Source: Candidatus Falkowiibacteriota bacterium
GTDB lineage: Bacteria; Patescibacteriota; Patescibacteriia; Patescibacteriales; GWC2-42-12
NCBI GenBank assembly: GCA_016208065.1
Contig: JACQYU010000003.1
Location: forward strand, 1 to 7,706
Direction: 5' to 3'
DNA: 7,706 bases
Shown: positions 1 through 6,346 of the stretch, one piece after another
Layout of the letters: each line of letters starts with the position of its first letter
Position numbering within the stretch: the stretch's first letter is position 1
Made by a program: the position numbers and the translations under genes
Notes under the pieces: generated by a model
The model's database searches: none
Seen by the model: only the letters and a program-made list of their open reading frames with translations
What the model was told of the DNA's origin: nothing

Positions 1-27
1 ATAATTGAATTTCGTGTCTACGAACTG

Positions 28-70
28 GAGATTGCCGCGCCCCGGCTAAAGCGTCGGGGCTCGCAATGAC
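28..70. repeat. Palindromic intergenic repeat, copy 1
   Basis: The segment starts with GAGATTGC and ends with CGCAATGAC. The outer arms ATTGC (31-35) and GCAAT (63-67) pair. An inner 6-bp stem, GCCCCG (39-44) with CGGGGC (55-60), encloses a 10-nt loop. The same boundary motifs enclose a different interior at 6849-6884. Terminal motifs of this kind (ATTGC ... GCAATGAC) are common in dispersed palindromic intergenic repeats of many bacteria. It ends 23 bases before the start codon at 94, so it may be transcribed in that gene's leader. I see nothing recognisable in bases 1-27. Confidence 0.6.
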
Positions 71-93
71 AATTAAAATTTTAAAATTAAATC

Positions 94-2349
94 ATGCCGG
101 AAAATTCAACTAAATATTTAGAAAAAATAATATCTTTTATAATTAAGGGCGTTATTTTTATTTTACCTTTGTTTTTTTTGCCTTGGACCGGCGAATACTT
201 TGAGTTTAACAAGCAATTTTGTCTTTGCTTAACTATGCCGCTGGCTTTGTTTTTATGGCTCGTACGCCAGGCGATAGAGGGCCGGGTAAAAATTAAAACT
301 AATCCGTTAAATTTACCGATTATAATTTTTTTAGTTCTAACCGGTGTTTCAGCCGTTTTTAGCTTAGACATATTTTCTTCTTTTTTCGGCTCTTACGGCC
401 GTTTTTCCGACGCTTGGCTAGGCTTATTAAATTTAGCGATTTTTTATTGGCTATTAATTAATGCCGGCCCGGCCGACAGCGCGGAAAAGATTTTTGATTT
501 ATTAAAATTATTATTTTACTCCGCTTTTTTAGCGGCAGTTATTTCGCTTTTTGCGATATTCGGCGCGATACAATCGCTAATGGCTGATCCGCTTAATATT
601 TTATCAGCTCTATCATTTAATCCGGCCGGCGGCTCGCTTTTAAGCCTGGCTGTTTTTTTAGCGGTGATTTCGGTTGCGGCCGCGGGACTTTTATTCGCCG
701 GCAATCTTAAAAAGTTTGACCGCGTTATTTTTAGCATGGGCTTGATTTTATCTTTACTGGCGATAGCTTTGATAAATTTTTATTTAAGCTGGATAATTTT
801 GGCTTTAGGAGCGGGGCTTTTAGTTATTTTTCGTTTTTTAGGGGTTAAGCTTGATTTTAAAAAAATATTAAATTATTATCTGTTAATTCCGGCCGCCTTA
901 ATGCTGTTGGCCGTTTTAATGCTCGCGTTTCCAAAAGTTAATCCGGCTAAAATAATTTTAGGCCGCGAACTGCCTTTTGAGGCGGCCTTAGATTATAAAA
1001 CTTCGGCTTTAATAACTAAAAGCGCTATAGAAAAAAATCCGATTTTAGGCAGCGGTCCGGCGACTTTTTCCTATATTTTTTCCCTTTACCGCCCGGCCGA
1101 GTTTAACCAAAATAATTATTGGCAGATTAGGTTTGACAAAAGCTACTCGCATTTTTTAGAAATATCGGCTACCGCCGGATTGCCGGCCGGCTTAAGCTAT
1201 TTTTTAATCATCAGCTTAATTATTTATATAAATATTATTTTATTTTTTAAACATTTTAAGAACAGGGGGATGCCGTTAAAAAGCGAGGATTATGATTTAA
1301 TCGCTATAATATTTACGGTTTTCGTTTTATTATTTTTTTCCCAGCTGCTTTTTTACTTTAACACGGTTTTAAATTTTTCTTTTTGGCTTTTCGCCGCGCT
1401 AGTAATCGCTTTCTGGCAAATTCACAGTCAGCCAATCTTCAAAGAAAAAATAATAGATTTAAATAAAACCGTTTTATTATCCCGGATTTGGCTTTTAACT
1501 TTATTTTTCTTAGGCGCTTTATGGCTAACGCTTATGGCTTTTCAAATAAAGTTTTTAGCGGCCGAATTAATCGCGGTTTCCAATTCAAATCGCGAAGCCG
1601 GTTTGCTTATGGCGGTTAAACTAAGCCCCGATCGGGCTAATTATAATATTGATCTGGCTAAATTTTATTTAAATCGCGTACGGTTAGAAGCGGTTAAGCC
1701 GGAAGATGAAAAAGATAATAATTTTATTCAGCTTAATATTTCCCGCTCAATCGAAGCGGGCCGGCAAGCCGTTGAAGCGGCGCCCAATTCAGTTAAAACC
1801 AGCGAAACTTTAGGCATGATTTATCGGGACGTTAGGCCGTTAACGATCGGCTCTGAAATTTGGGCGGTACAGTTTTTTCAAAGCGCTTTAAATTTAGAGC
1901 CGACTAATCCGATTTTAGCCGCGGAGCTAGCCAAGGCTTATTTAAACAATAATGACGCGGCTAACGCGGAAAAATATTTTATTAAAGCTTTGGAGTTAAA
2001 GCCCGATTATTACGAAGCTAAATTCGGCTTAGCAAAAGTTTATTTAAAAAATAAAAAAGACAGCCTGGCCCTTAATCTTTTAAATGAGCTGGCCGCCAAG
2101 GTTTATGACCAGGAAATTATTTATGAGCTCGGCAGATATTATTATAATCACGGCGAAATTGATAAGGCTATAGACAGGTTTAAATTGGTTTTAAGCTTTT
2201 CGCCCAAGCATTCCAACAGCTTATACAGCTTAGCCATCGCTTACGAGGCTAAGGGCGATATTAAAGAGGCATTGAAATATTACGAAAAAGTGCTAGAATT
2301 AAATCCGGGCAATGAGGAGATTAAAAATAAAATTAAAGAGTTAAATTAA
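94..2349 (+). CDS. O-antigen ligase/polymerase-like membrane protein with C-terminal TPR repeats
   Basis: This 751-aa protein is probably an inner-membrane glycan polymerase or ligase of the Wzy_C/O-antigen ligase type. Residues 1-485 carry about ten to twelve hydrophobic segments (for example 12-32, 42-61, 73-91, 107-125, 139-160, 181-202, 211-249, 261-279, 367-385, 401-422, 427-442, 463-483). A family-typical motif FGSYGRF lies at 98-104 after the third segment. The long loop before residue 367 carries the Wzy_C-like pattern: NPILGSGPATF at 315-325, YSHFLEISATAGLPAG at 351-366. Residues about 565-740 form four to five TPR units, with motifs such as AEKYFIKALELKPDY and ALKYYEKVLELNPGN. Start ATG 94 has no visible Shine-Dalgarno, and the ATG at 66 is out of frame. 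The next gene starts 6 nt after the stop, so the two are probably co-transcribed. The exact glycan substrate cannot be told; a non-catalytic TPR membrane protein is the alternative. Confidence 0.8.
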   Translation: MPENSTKYLEKIISFIIKGVIFILPLFFLPWTGEYFEFNKQFCLCLTMPLALFLWLVRQAIEGRVKIKTNPLNLPIIIFLVLTGVSAVFSLDIFSSFFGSYGRFSDAWLGLLNLAIFYWLLINAGPADSAEKIFDLLKLLFYSAFLAAVISLFAIFGAIQSLMADPLNILSALSFNPAGGSLLSLAVFLAVISVAAAGLLFAGNLKKFDRVIFSMGLILSLLAIALINFYLSWIILALGAGLLVIFRFLGVKLDFKKILNYYLLIPAALMLLAVLMLAFPKVNPAKIILGRELPFEAALDYKTSALITKSAIEKNPILGSGPATFSYIFSLYRPAEFNQNNYWQIRFDKSYSHFLEISATAGLPAGLSYFLIISLIIYINIILFFKHFKNRGMPLKSEDYDLIAIIFTVFVLLFFSQLLFYFNTVLNFSFWLFAALVIAFWQIHSQPIFKEKIIDLNKTVLLSRIWLLTLFFLGALWLTLMAFQIKFLAAELIAVSNSNREAGLLMAVKLSPDRANYNIDLAKFYLNRVRLEAVKPEDEKDNNFIQLNISRSIEAGRQAVEAAPNSVKTSETLGMIYRDVRPLTIGSEIWAVQFFQSALNLEPTNPILAAELAKAYLNNNDAANAEKYFIKALELKPDYYEAKFGLAKVYLKNKKDSLALNLLNELAAKVYDQEIIYELGRYYYNHGEIDKAIDRFKLVLSFSPKHSNSLYSLAIAYEAKGDIKEALKYYEKVLELNPGNEEIKNKIKELN

Positions 2350-2355
2350 TAATTT

Positions 2356-2679
2356 ATGTTTAATAAAGCAATAAATTGGTTTTTAGGGACTCAAGAAAAA
2401 AGAAAAACCATACTTTGGGCTGTAATTATTTTAGTTTCGGCATTACTTATTTTAACGGTTTTTAACGGCATGTTTTCGGGCAATGGGAAAAATTTCGGCC
2501 GTTTAAGCGATTGGGCGGATTTTTCAAAATACCAGGCCGTGTTTTTATCCAACGGCCAGGTTTATTTCGGCAAAGTAACGGACGCCAACAATCAAACTTT
2601 GGTTTTAGAAGATATCTATTATCTGCGTTCAGCCGGCAATCTGCAGACTTCGTGGAAGCGATCAGAGCGTATGAAATGA
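2356..2679 (+). CDS. Small membrane-anchored hypothetical protein, C-terminus apparently truncated by frameshift
   Basis: The reading frame gives 107 aa. It has a charged N-terminus, one membrane segment at about residues 18-37 (ILWAVIILVSALLILTVF) and a soluble part with YQAVFLSNGQVYFGKV (59-74) and LVLEDIYYLR (82-91). From memory, this YQAVFL-NGQVYFGK ... YYLR pattern marks a conserved CPR protein of unknown function that normally continues about 50-70 more residues and ends in something like KVV.AI..Y. Here the frame instead ends in a basic stretch, SWKRSERMK, straight after the conserved block. A sequence reading FVEAIRAYEMKK followed by a stop lies in another frame at 2649-2687. The copy is therefore probably internally deleted and frameshifted. 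It starts 6 nt after the upstream stop and has no Shine-Dalgarno. Function unknown. Confidence 0.65.
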   Translation: MFNKAINWFLGTQEKRKTILWAVIILVSALLILTVFNGMFSGNGKNFGRLSDWADFSKYQAVFLSNGQVYFGKVTDANNQTLVLEDIYYLRSAGNLQTSWKRSERMK

Positions 2680-2687
2680 AAAAGTAA
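2649..2687 (+). pseudogene. Out-of-frame C-terminal remnant of the preceding gene
   Basis: Read in a different frame from the gene starting at 2356, these bases give FVEAIRAYEMKK and a TAA stop at 2685-2687. It resembles the expected C-terminal end of the same small-protein family (recalled pattern KVV.AI..Y), whereas the in-frame product ends in an uncharacteristic basic tail. This implies loss of the middle of the C-terminal half by a deletion that is not a multiple of three, with a junction near 2630-2650. The family pattern is from memory and was not searched. Confidence 0.5.
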
Positions 2688-2693
2688 ATTATT

Positions 2694-2724
2694 TTGACTT
2701 AATATTTTATTATGTTATTATAAT
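2694..2724 (+). promoter_or_regulatory. Sigma70-type promoter immediately upstream of the 82-aa ORF (leaderless mRNA likely)
   Basis: TTGACT (2694-2699) serves as -35. The -10 is either TATTAT (2716-2721, 16-nt spacer) or TATAAT (2719-2724, 19-nt spacer). Either places the transcription start at about 2728-2731, on top of the ATG at 2730. No Shine-Dalgarno can fit, so the transcript should be leaderless. Confidence 0.6.
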
Positions 2725-2731
2725 AAAATAT
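2702..2731. repeat. 12-bp perfect AT-only inverted repeat over the -10 and start codon
   Basis: The left arm ATATTTTATTAT (2702-2713) is the exact reverse complement of ATAATAAAATAT (2720-2731), with a 6-nt spacer. The right arm contains the -10 region and the AT of the start codon. It could be an operator for a dimeric regulator or a weak AT hairpin ending the upstream transcript. The composition is wholly A/T, so chance symmetry in AT-rich DNA is also possible. Confidence 0.5.
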
Positions 2732-2978
2732 GACGTTAACTCCGGAACAATTTAATAAGTTGGTAAATAAAGAGGATTTAAGAGAGCTTGAAGAAAGAAT
2801 TGACGCAAAGATTGATAAGGGAATCGATCAAGTTTTAACCGCCGTTGACGGCTTGGCAAAGTCGGTTAAAGATTTTCACGTTGAAATGGCGTCCAATCAA
2901 GGCGCTCACGATAGAATGTCGGATAAAATAAATAATCATGAGACTAGGATAGGGAAGCTAGAATATAAAAGCGTTTAG
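2730..2978 (+). CDS. Small coiled-coil-like hypothetical protein (82 aa)
   Basis: The product is an 82-aa, charged, heptad-like helical protein without signal peptide or membrane segment. It opens MTLTPEQFNKLVNKEDLREL, then has a repetitive helical stretch at 15-52 (EERIDAKIDKGIDQVLTAVDG), a polar linker around 53-62 and a final helix, KINNHETRIGKLE. Small proteins with this build (start ..L..EQFNKL..K.DL, middle ILTAVDGLAK, end RI.KLE) recur as hypotheticals in CPR genomes; that comparison is from memory. It has its own promoter ending at the start codon and is followed by a hairpin terminator, so it is probably monocistronic. It may oligomerise through the coiled coil. Function unknown. Confidence 0.7.
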   Translation: MTLTPEQFNKLVNKEDLRELEERIDAKIDKGIDQVLTAVDGLAKSVKDFHVEMASNQGAHDRMSDKINNHETRIGKLEYKSV

Positions 2979-2993
2979 TTGATAATTTTTTTC

Positions 2994-3039
2994 ATAAAAA
3001 AGAGGACAGCGCGCGAGGTGCTGTCCTTTATTGTTTGTG
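2994..3039. terminator. Bidirectional intrinsic terminator
   Basis: A perfect 8-bp stem AGGACAGC (3003-3010) / GCTGTCCT (3020-3027) encloses a 9-nt loop. On the plus strand it is followed by TTTATTGTTTG. On the minus strand the stem is followed by CTTTTTTATG. It lies between two convergent units, the 82-aa gene (+) and purC (-), and can end both. Confidence 0.85.
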
Positions 3040-3052
3040 TTTTTTTTCTGCC

Positions 3053-3934
3053 CTAGGCTAAAACTTTTTTCAGCCGTTTATGGGCTTCCAGGTATTTTTC
3101 AGTGGTTTTTTTGATGACCGCTTCCGGCAGTTTCGGCGCCGGCGGTTTTTTATTCCAGCCGATGGACTTAAGATAATCCCGCACAAATTGTTTATCAAAA
3201 CTGGGCTGGGGACCGCCCGGCTTATAAGTATCGGCCGGCCAGAAGCGGGATGAATCCGGGGTTAAAATTTCATCAATCACTATAAGCCCGCCGTTTTCAT
3301 CCAGGCCGAATTCAAATTTGGTGTCGGCGATGATGACGCCGGCCTGTTCCGCCAATTCCTGCGCCTGCTCGTAGAGGCGTAAGCTCCTTGTTTTTATGAT
3401 GGCTGACCGTATGCCGCCGACTATTGCCGTCATTTGATCGTAACTGATGTTTTCATCGTGCTCGCCGGCCTCAGCTTTAGTGGACGGGGTGAGAATCGGT
3501 GTGGGGAGTTTTTGCGATTCTATTAGGCCGGGCGGCAGTTTTATACCGCAAACGGTTCCGCTTTTCTGATAAGATTCCCAAGCTGATCCGGAAATGTATC
3601 CGCGCACGATGCATTCAACCGGCAGAGGTTGAGCTTTCCTTACCAGCATACTGCGGCCTTTGAGTTTTTCGGCATAAGGTATACAGACATCCGGGTATAT
3701 ATCCGTGTCACAAGTGAGAAAATGATTTGGGATATTCCAGAGTTTTTTAAACCAAAGCTCTGAAATTCCGTTCAGGGTTTGGCCTTTTTTTGGGATCGGA
3801 TCAGGTAAAACCACGTCAAAGGCGGAAATGCGATCAGTCGCTACTAAAAGCAAATAATCGCCCAGATCATAGACATCCCGAACTTTGCCTCGTTTCGGTA
3901 CGCCGATTCCCGTGAAATTTGTTTCCGTAATCAT
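3053..3934 (-). CDS. purC: Phosphoribosylaminoimidazole-succinocarboxamide synthase (SAICAR synthetase)
   Basis: This cytosolic enzyme joins CAIR and aspartate using ATP to form SAICAR in purine synthesis. The 293-aa product is well conserved and close to the longer (Ade1-like) form. Visible motifs are GKVRDVYDLG (16-25) in the N-terminal ATP-binding part, ATDRISAFDVVLPDPIPKKG (32-51), PVECIVRGYISGSAW (105-119, signature region 1), TPSTKAEAGEHDE (149-161), IADTKFEFGLD (202-212, signature region 2) and DEILTPDSSRFW (221-232). No key block is missing. It is the last gene of the purB-purE-purC operon and starts 12 nt after the purE stop. A Shine-Dalgarno, GAAAGGA, begins at the purE stop codon, so translation is probably coupled. 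A terminator lies downstream. Confidence 0.96.
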   Translation of the reverse strand: MITETNFTGIGVPKRGKVRDVYDLGDYLLLVATDRISAFDVVLPDPIPKKGQTLNGISELWFKKLWNIPNHFLTCDTDIYPDVCIPYAEKLKGRSMLVRKAQPLPVECIVRGYISGSAWESYQKSGTVCGIKLPPGLIESQKLPTPILTPSTKAEAGEHDENISYDQMTAIVGGIRSAIIKTRSLRLYEQAQELAEQAGVIIADTKFEFGLDENGGLIVIDEILTPDSSRFWPADTYKPGGPQPSFDKQFVRDYLKSIGWNKKPPAPKLPEAVIKKTTEKYLEAHKRLKKVLA

Positions 3935-3946
3935 GTTTTTTTCCTT

Positions 3947-4489
3947 TCAGATTTTTGGGTTGGGGTTTGGTGGTTCAGGAATTAAGCCATTTTCCAAAGA
4001 CACCTTTTCTTCCAGTATTTTTTCTTTTTTTAATTTTTCATAGTATGCTTGTAGCTTTGGAATAAAATCGGAATAGGAAAGGACTACGAGTTCGGCTATG
4101 CCCAGGGCGCTGTTTACATAGCCGGCTTTTGGGTTGATTGAGTTGAAGCCAGCCGTAAAAACCACGGTGCCAGCGGGAAAATCTTCATTAGCGCGTTTGG
4201 CGGTTTTGTCAGTAGGTATAGCCAAGACAAGTTTATAAGTTTGTCCGTCGGTTTTTAAAATAGTTTTAACAATTGATGGAAGATTGAATTGCAAACCTCC
4301 GATAATAGCCAGTAAATCCTCATCAATTTCGCGGACGAACTCTTCCAGTCCAGCACCGGTATGCCAATGGCATGAAGCAACGCTTACTTTATAAGGAATG
4401 CCGATTTCTTTGAGGATGTCCAAAATTATGTTTGCCGTTGCCCGATCAGACCTACTGCCTAAAAGAATTCTAACTCTTGATTTGCTCAT
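3947..4489 (-). CDS. purE: PurE-like AIR carboxylase / N5-CAIR mutase, divergent
   Basis: The expected role is forming CAIR, the substrate of PurC in the next gene. The 180-aa product has the PurE layout: VRILLGSRSD at 6-15 (GSxSD motif), GIPYKVSVASCHWHTG at 30-45, IIGGLQFNLPSIV at 62-74, and NSALGIAEL at 126-134. It departs from textbook PurE. SAHRTP reads SCHWHTG, so the catalytic His position is kept (His41) but the neighbouring Arg is lost. The AGxAAHLPG block reads GGLQFNLPS, and the QMPxGxPV block is replaced by DFPAGTVVF. The last about 30 residues form a charged then proline-rich tail. Class I (needs PurK) and class II (CO2-dependent) cannot be decided, and no purK is seen here. Shine-Dalgarno AAAGGAG lies 7 nt upstream. 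The start is 21 nt past the purB stop. Confidence 0.8.
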   Translation of the reverse strand: MSKSRVRILLGSRSDRATANIILDILKEIGIPYKVSVASCHWHTGAGLEEFVREIDEDLLAIIGGLQFNLPSIVKTILKTDGQTYKLVLAIPTDKTAKRANEDFPAGTVVFTAGFNSINPKAGYVNSALGIAELVVLSYSDFIPKLQAYYEKLKKEKILEEKVSLENGLIPEPPNPNPKI

Positions 4490-4510
4490 GTTTTTTCTCC
4501 TTTCGGTTTT

Positions 4511-6136
4511 CTAAAAAGTTTTTATTTTGTAGGTTCGTAGCCGGTAATCCGCGAAATCGCTTTTAAGCTTCGCGAAATATTCTTCTGCCATTCTTCGCCC
4601 CGGTTCAGCCAATCGTTTATAATCCATCAGGGCGATAATTTCTTCCTGTAAATTCGTTGGCAGGTTAATTTCGGCCATTTTCCTTTTCAAAATTCGGAGG
4701 AACTCGTCATATTCGTTATAACTGCCATCTGGGTTAACGGCCGCTTCCTGGACAATCCGGTAGGCGTCATCGCTGATTCCAGCTCTTTTTAAAACGGTTT
4801 GAATCGCGCTACCGGCCATTCCGGGAAATTTCATGAAAGCCTCTTCGATTTTTTTAGGATTGGCTACGCAGGTATTCATTTCTTTCATAATACGACCAAC
4901 AGCGATGAAAAATGGCATAAAATAGTTGCCGATATTCCGCATCAGATATGACCGCTTCATATTTCCGGCGTGGGGGAATTTCTGCAGTTTTTCCGCCAAA
5001 AAACCGAGATTATGCTGGGTTTCTTCAATCATCACGTCGCCGCCTTCCGTATACCAAAGATTGACTTTAGGCATAACCGAAGAACCTTTGGCGCCAGGCC
5101 TTTTTATCTTCTGGAAAAAATGAGCCGGAGCGCTGGCCATTTTAATGAAATCTTCCATTAGCTTATAGAGCTGATCAAGAATGGTCATAATGGTTCTAAG
5201 GATTTGCGCTTCGCGAGCGTAGGTGACGCATTGGAAAGTCATTTCTTCATGATGCAGGCCAAAACTTTCCACGAATTTTTTGGAAAATCCGCGCCAATCA
5301 ACATCGGGATAGGCGGCATAATGCGTGACAAAGCCTCCGGTGGCGCCGGTAAATTTTCCGGAAAAAACCTTAAAGGAATTTTCTCTGGCTAAATCTTCCC
5401 TGATTGTTCGGCTGATCGCTTCAAGCGTGTTGGCGATTTTTTTGCCATAAGTAGTCGGTTCGGCGAACTGGTCATGGGTTGATTCCGGCACATAAAGAAA
5501 ATAAGGAAATTTTTCAGCGAACTTTATGAGGAATTCCAGGAGGTCTAGAAGTTTGCGCATGAAATGCACGTAGACCAGCTCATTGGCGACGATGCCAAAG
5601 ACGATGCTCATAATGTCTTCAGAGGTAGCCGCGAAATTGAAAGCTTCAATTTTTTTACACAAGTTGGCCAGGAATTTTTTACCGCGGATCACAAAGTCAT
5701 AAAGAACCCGGAGCTTAAGATAATCTCCGGCCGCCGCGGTGTCATGCTCGGAAACCTTTTCAACTTCTTCGGCCATTTTTATTTCTTCTGGTTTTATGCC
5801 GAGACGGTTCAGGTATTTAATTTCCGAACCGGACAATCGGCCGCTGATTTTTCTTAATTTTCCGGTGTAGCCGGCCATGAGTTTGCTTAAAGCCTTAAAG
5901 TAAGAAATTAAAACCATGAACCGTTTTTTGCCGATTGATCGGGCCGAAGTAACGTTTTCCATGAAAGCCACGCTGTCCTTGTACCTGCCGAGCGCCGGAA
6001 TGGGCGACTTTTGCCTCTCTATGTCCTCGTCAGTCAATTTAAGATTAAACAGTTCTTTTAGGGGACGTAGCCTAGAACCGTATCCCACAACCATATTTTG
6101 CAACAAATTTTTTGCGTACTCATATGCTTCATTCAT
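4511..6136 (-). CDS. purB: Adenylosuccinate lyase (long, divergent E. coli-type PurB)
   Basis: PurB, of the fumarase/aspartase superfamily, cleaves SAICAR to AICAR and adenylosuccinate to AMP, releasing fumarate. The 541-aa product is longer than usual (about 430-480). An extension of about 40 residues precedes a GRYKD motif at 50-54. Family motifs follow: EHDTAAAGDY at 130-139 (conserved His131), STHDQFAEPTTYGKK at 219-233 (catalytic-His region, His221), KFTGATGGFVTHYAAYPDVDW (261-281, typical of the E. coli-like branch), GSSVMPKVN at 351-359 (signature loop with catalytic Ser) and RNIGNYF at 400-406. The loop lacks one residue relative to GSSxMPxKxNP, and its Pro after Asn is Leu. First gene of the operon, with Shine-Dalgarno GAAGGAG 5 nt before ATG. 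Function is likely retained, but specificity may differ. Confidence 0.88.
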   Translation of the reverse strand: MNEAYEYAKNLLQNMVVGYGSRLRPLKELFNLKLTDEDIERQKSPIPALGRYKDSVAFMENVTSARSIGKKRFMVLISYFKALSKLMAGYTGKLRKISGRLSGSEIKYLNRLGIKPEEIKMAEEVEKVSEHDTAAAGDYLKLRVLYDFVIRGKKFLANLCKKIEAFNFAATSEDIMSIVFGIVANELVYVHFMRKLLDLLEFLIKFAEKFPYFLYVPESTHDQFAEPTTYGKKIANTLEAISRTIREDLARENSFKVFSGKFTGATGGFVTHYAAYPDVDWRGFSKKFVESFGLHHEEMTFQCVTYAREAQILRTIMTILDQLYKLMEDFIKMASAPAHFFQKIKRPGAKGSSVMPKVNLWYTEGGDVMIEETQHNLGFLAEKLQKFPHAGNMKRSYLMRNIGNYFMPFFIAVGRIMKEMNTCVANPKKIEEAFMKFPGMAGSAIQTVLKRAGISDDAYRIVQEAAVNPDGSYNEYDEFLRILKRKMAEINLPTNLQEEIIALMDYKRLAEPGRRMAEEYFAKLKSDFADYRLRTYKIKTF

Positions 6137-6161
6137 TTTTTTCTCCTTCTCGGTTTATTTG

Positions 6162-6233
6162 TTAATCTGATATATTTGCCATTTCAGTTATTATATTAAT
6201 TTTTAACGAACATAAAAAGCCAAGCTCCTCCAT
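6162..6233 (-). CDS. Possible 23-codon leader ORF upstream of purB
   Basis: An ATG at 6233 is preceded at 7-nt spacing by a full AAGGAGG (6247-6241). It opens a 23-codon frame, peptide MEELGFLCSLKINIITEMAN then ISD, with TAA at 6164-6162, 25 nt before purB. The start codon lies in the loop of a hairpin with a terminator-like U-run, so ribosome loading could interfere with termination. No regulatory codon run is visible. It may be chance, with AAGGAGG merely the A-side of the terminator. Confidence 0.3.
   Translation of the reverse strand: MEELGFLCSLKINIITEMANISD
6190..6195 (-). promoter_or_regulatory. Candidate -10 box of a purB promoter
   Basis: A perfect TATAAT on the minus strand (6195 to 6190) would start transcription near 6183 and give purB a leader of about 46 nt. 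The best -35 at 17-nt spacing (TTTTTA, 6218-6213) is poor. A weaker alternative lies upstream: TTGCAA at 6290-6285 with TAAGTT 17 nt on, which would place the terminator/leader ORF inside the purB leader. Confidence 0.4.
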
Positions 6234-6247
6234 GGCTCGGCCTCCTT
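6214..6247 (-). terminator. Intrinsic terminator or attenuator between the tRNA unit and purB
   Basis: On the minus strand GCCGAGC (6241-6235) pairs with GCTTGGC (6225-6219), 7 bp with one G-U, around a 9-nt loop. A U5 run follows at 6218-6214. The preceding A/G-rich AAGGAG can extend pairing into the U-run. Either it ends read-through from the tRNA unit, or, if purB is transcribed from further up, it is an attenuator overlapping the leader ORF's ribosome site. Confidence 0.65.
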
Positions 6248-6303
6248 GATTGTTATGAATAACTTACCTTAAATTGGGTGAAATTGCAAGGGGAAATAAT
6301 TAA

Positions 6304-6337
6304 AGCGGTCCGACCGCTTCATAGCGGTCGGACCGCT
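6304..6337. terminator. Perfect 15-bp hairpin built from two tandem palindromes
   Basis: Arms AGCGGTCCGACCGCT (6304-6318) and AGCGGTCGGACCGCT (6323-6337) are exact reverse complements around a 4-nt loop, TCAT. Each arm is itself a 7+1+7 palindrome (AGCGGTC, one base, GACCGCT). It lies downstream of the tRNA genes on the minus strand, followed there by TTTAATTATTT. This suggests a terminator of the tRNA transcript, although the U-tract is imperfect. Confidence 0.65.
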
Positions 6338-6346
6338 GGTTGTGTT

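Noticed and set aside
87..737. Minus-strand open frames of 94 and 73 codons
   Set aside because: They are shadows of the membrane protein gene starting at 94.
4926..6170. Several 62-97-codon open frames on the plus strand
   Set aside because: They lie antisense to purB, which has clear family motifs throughout.
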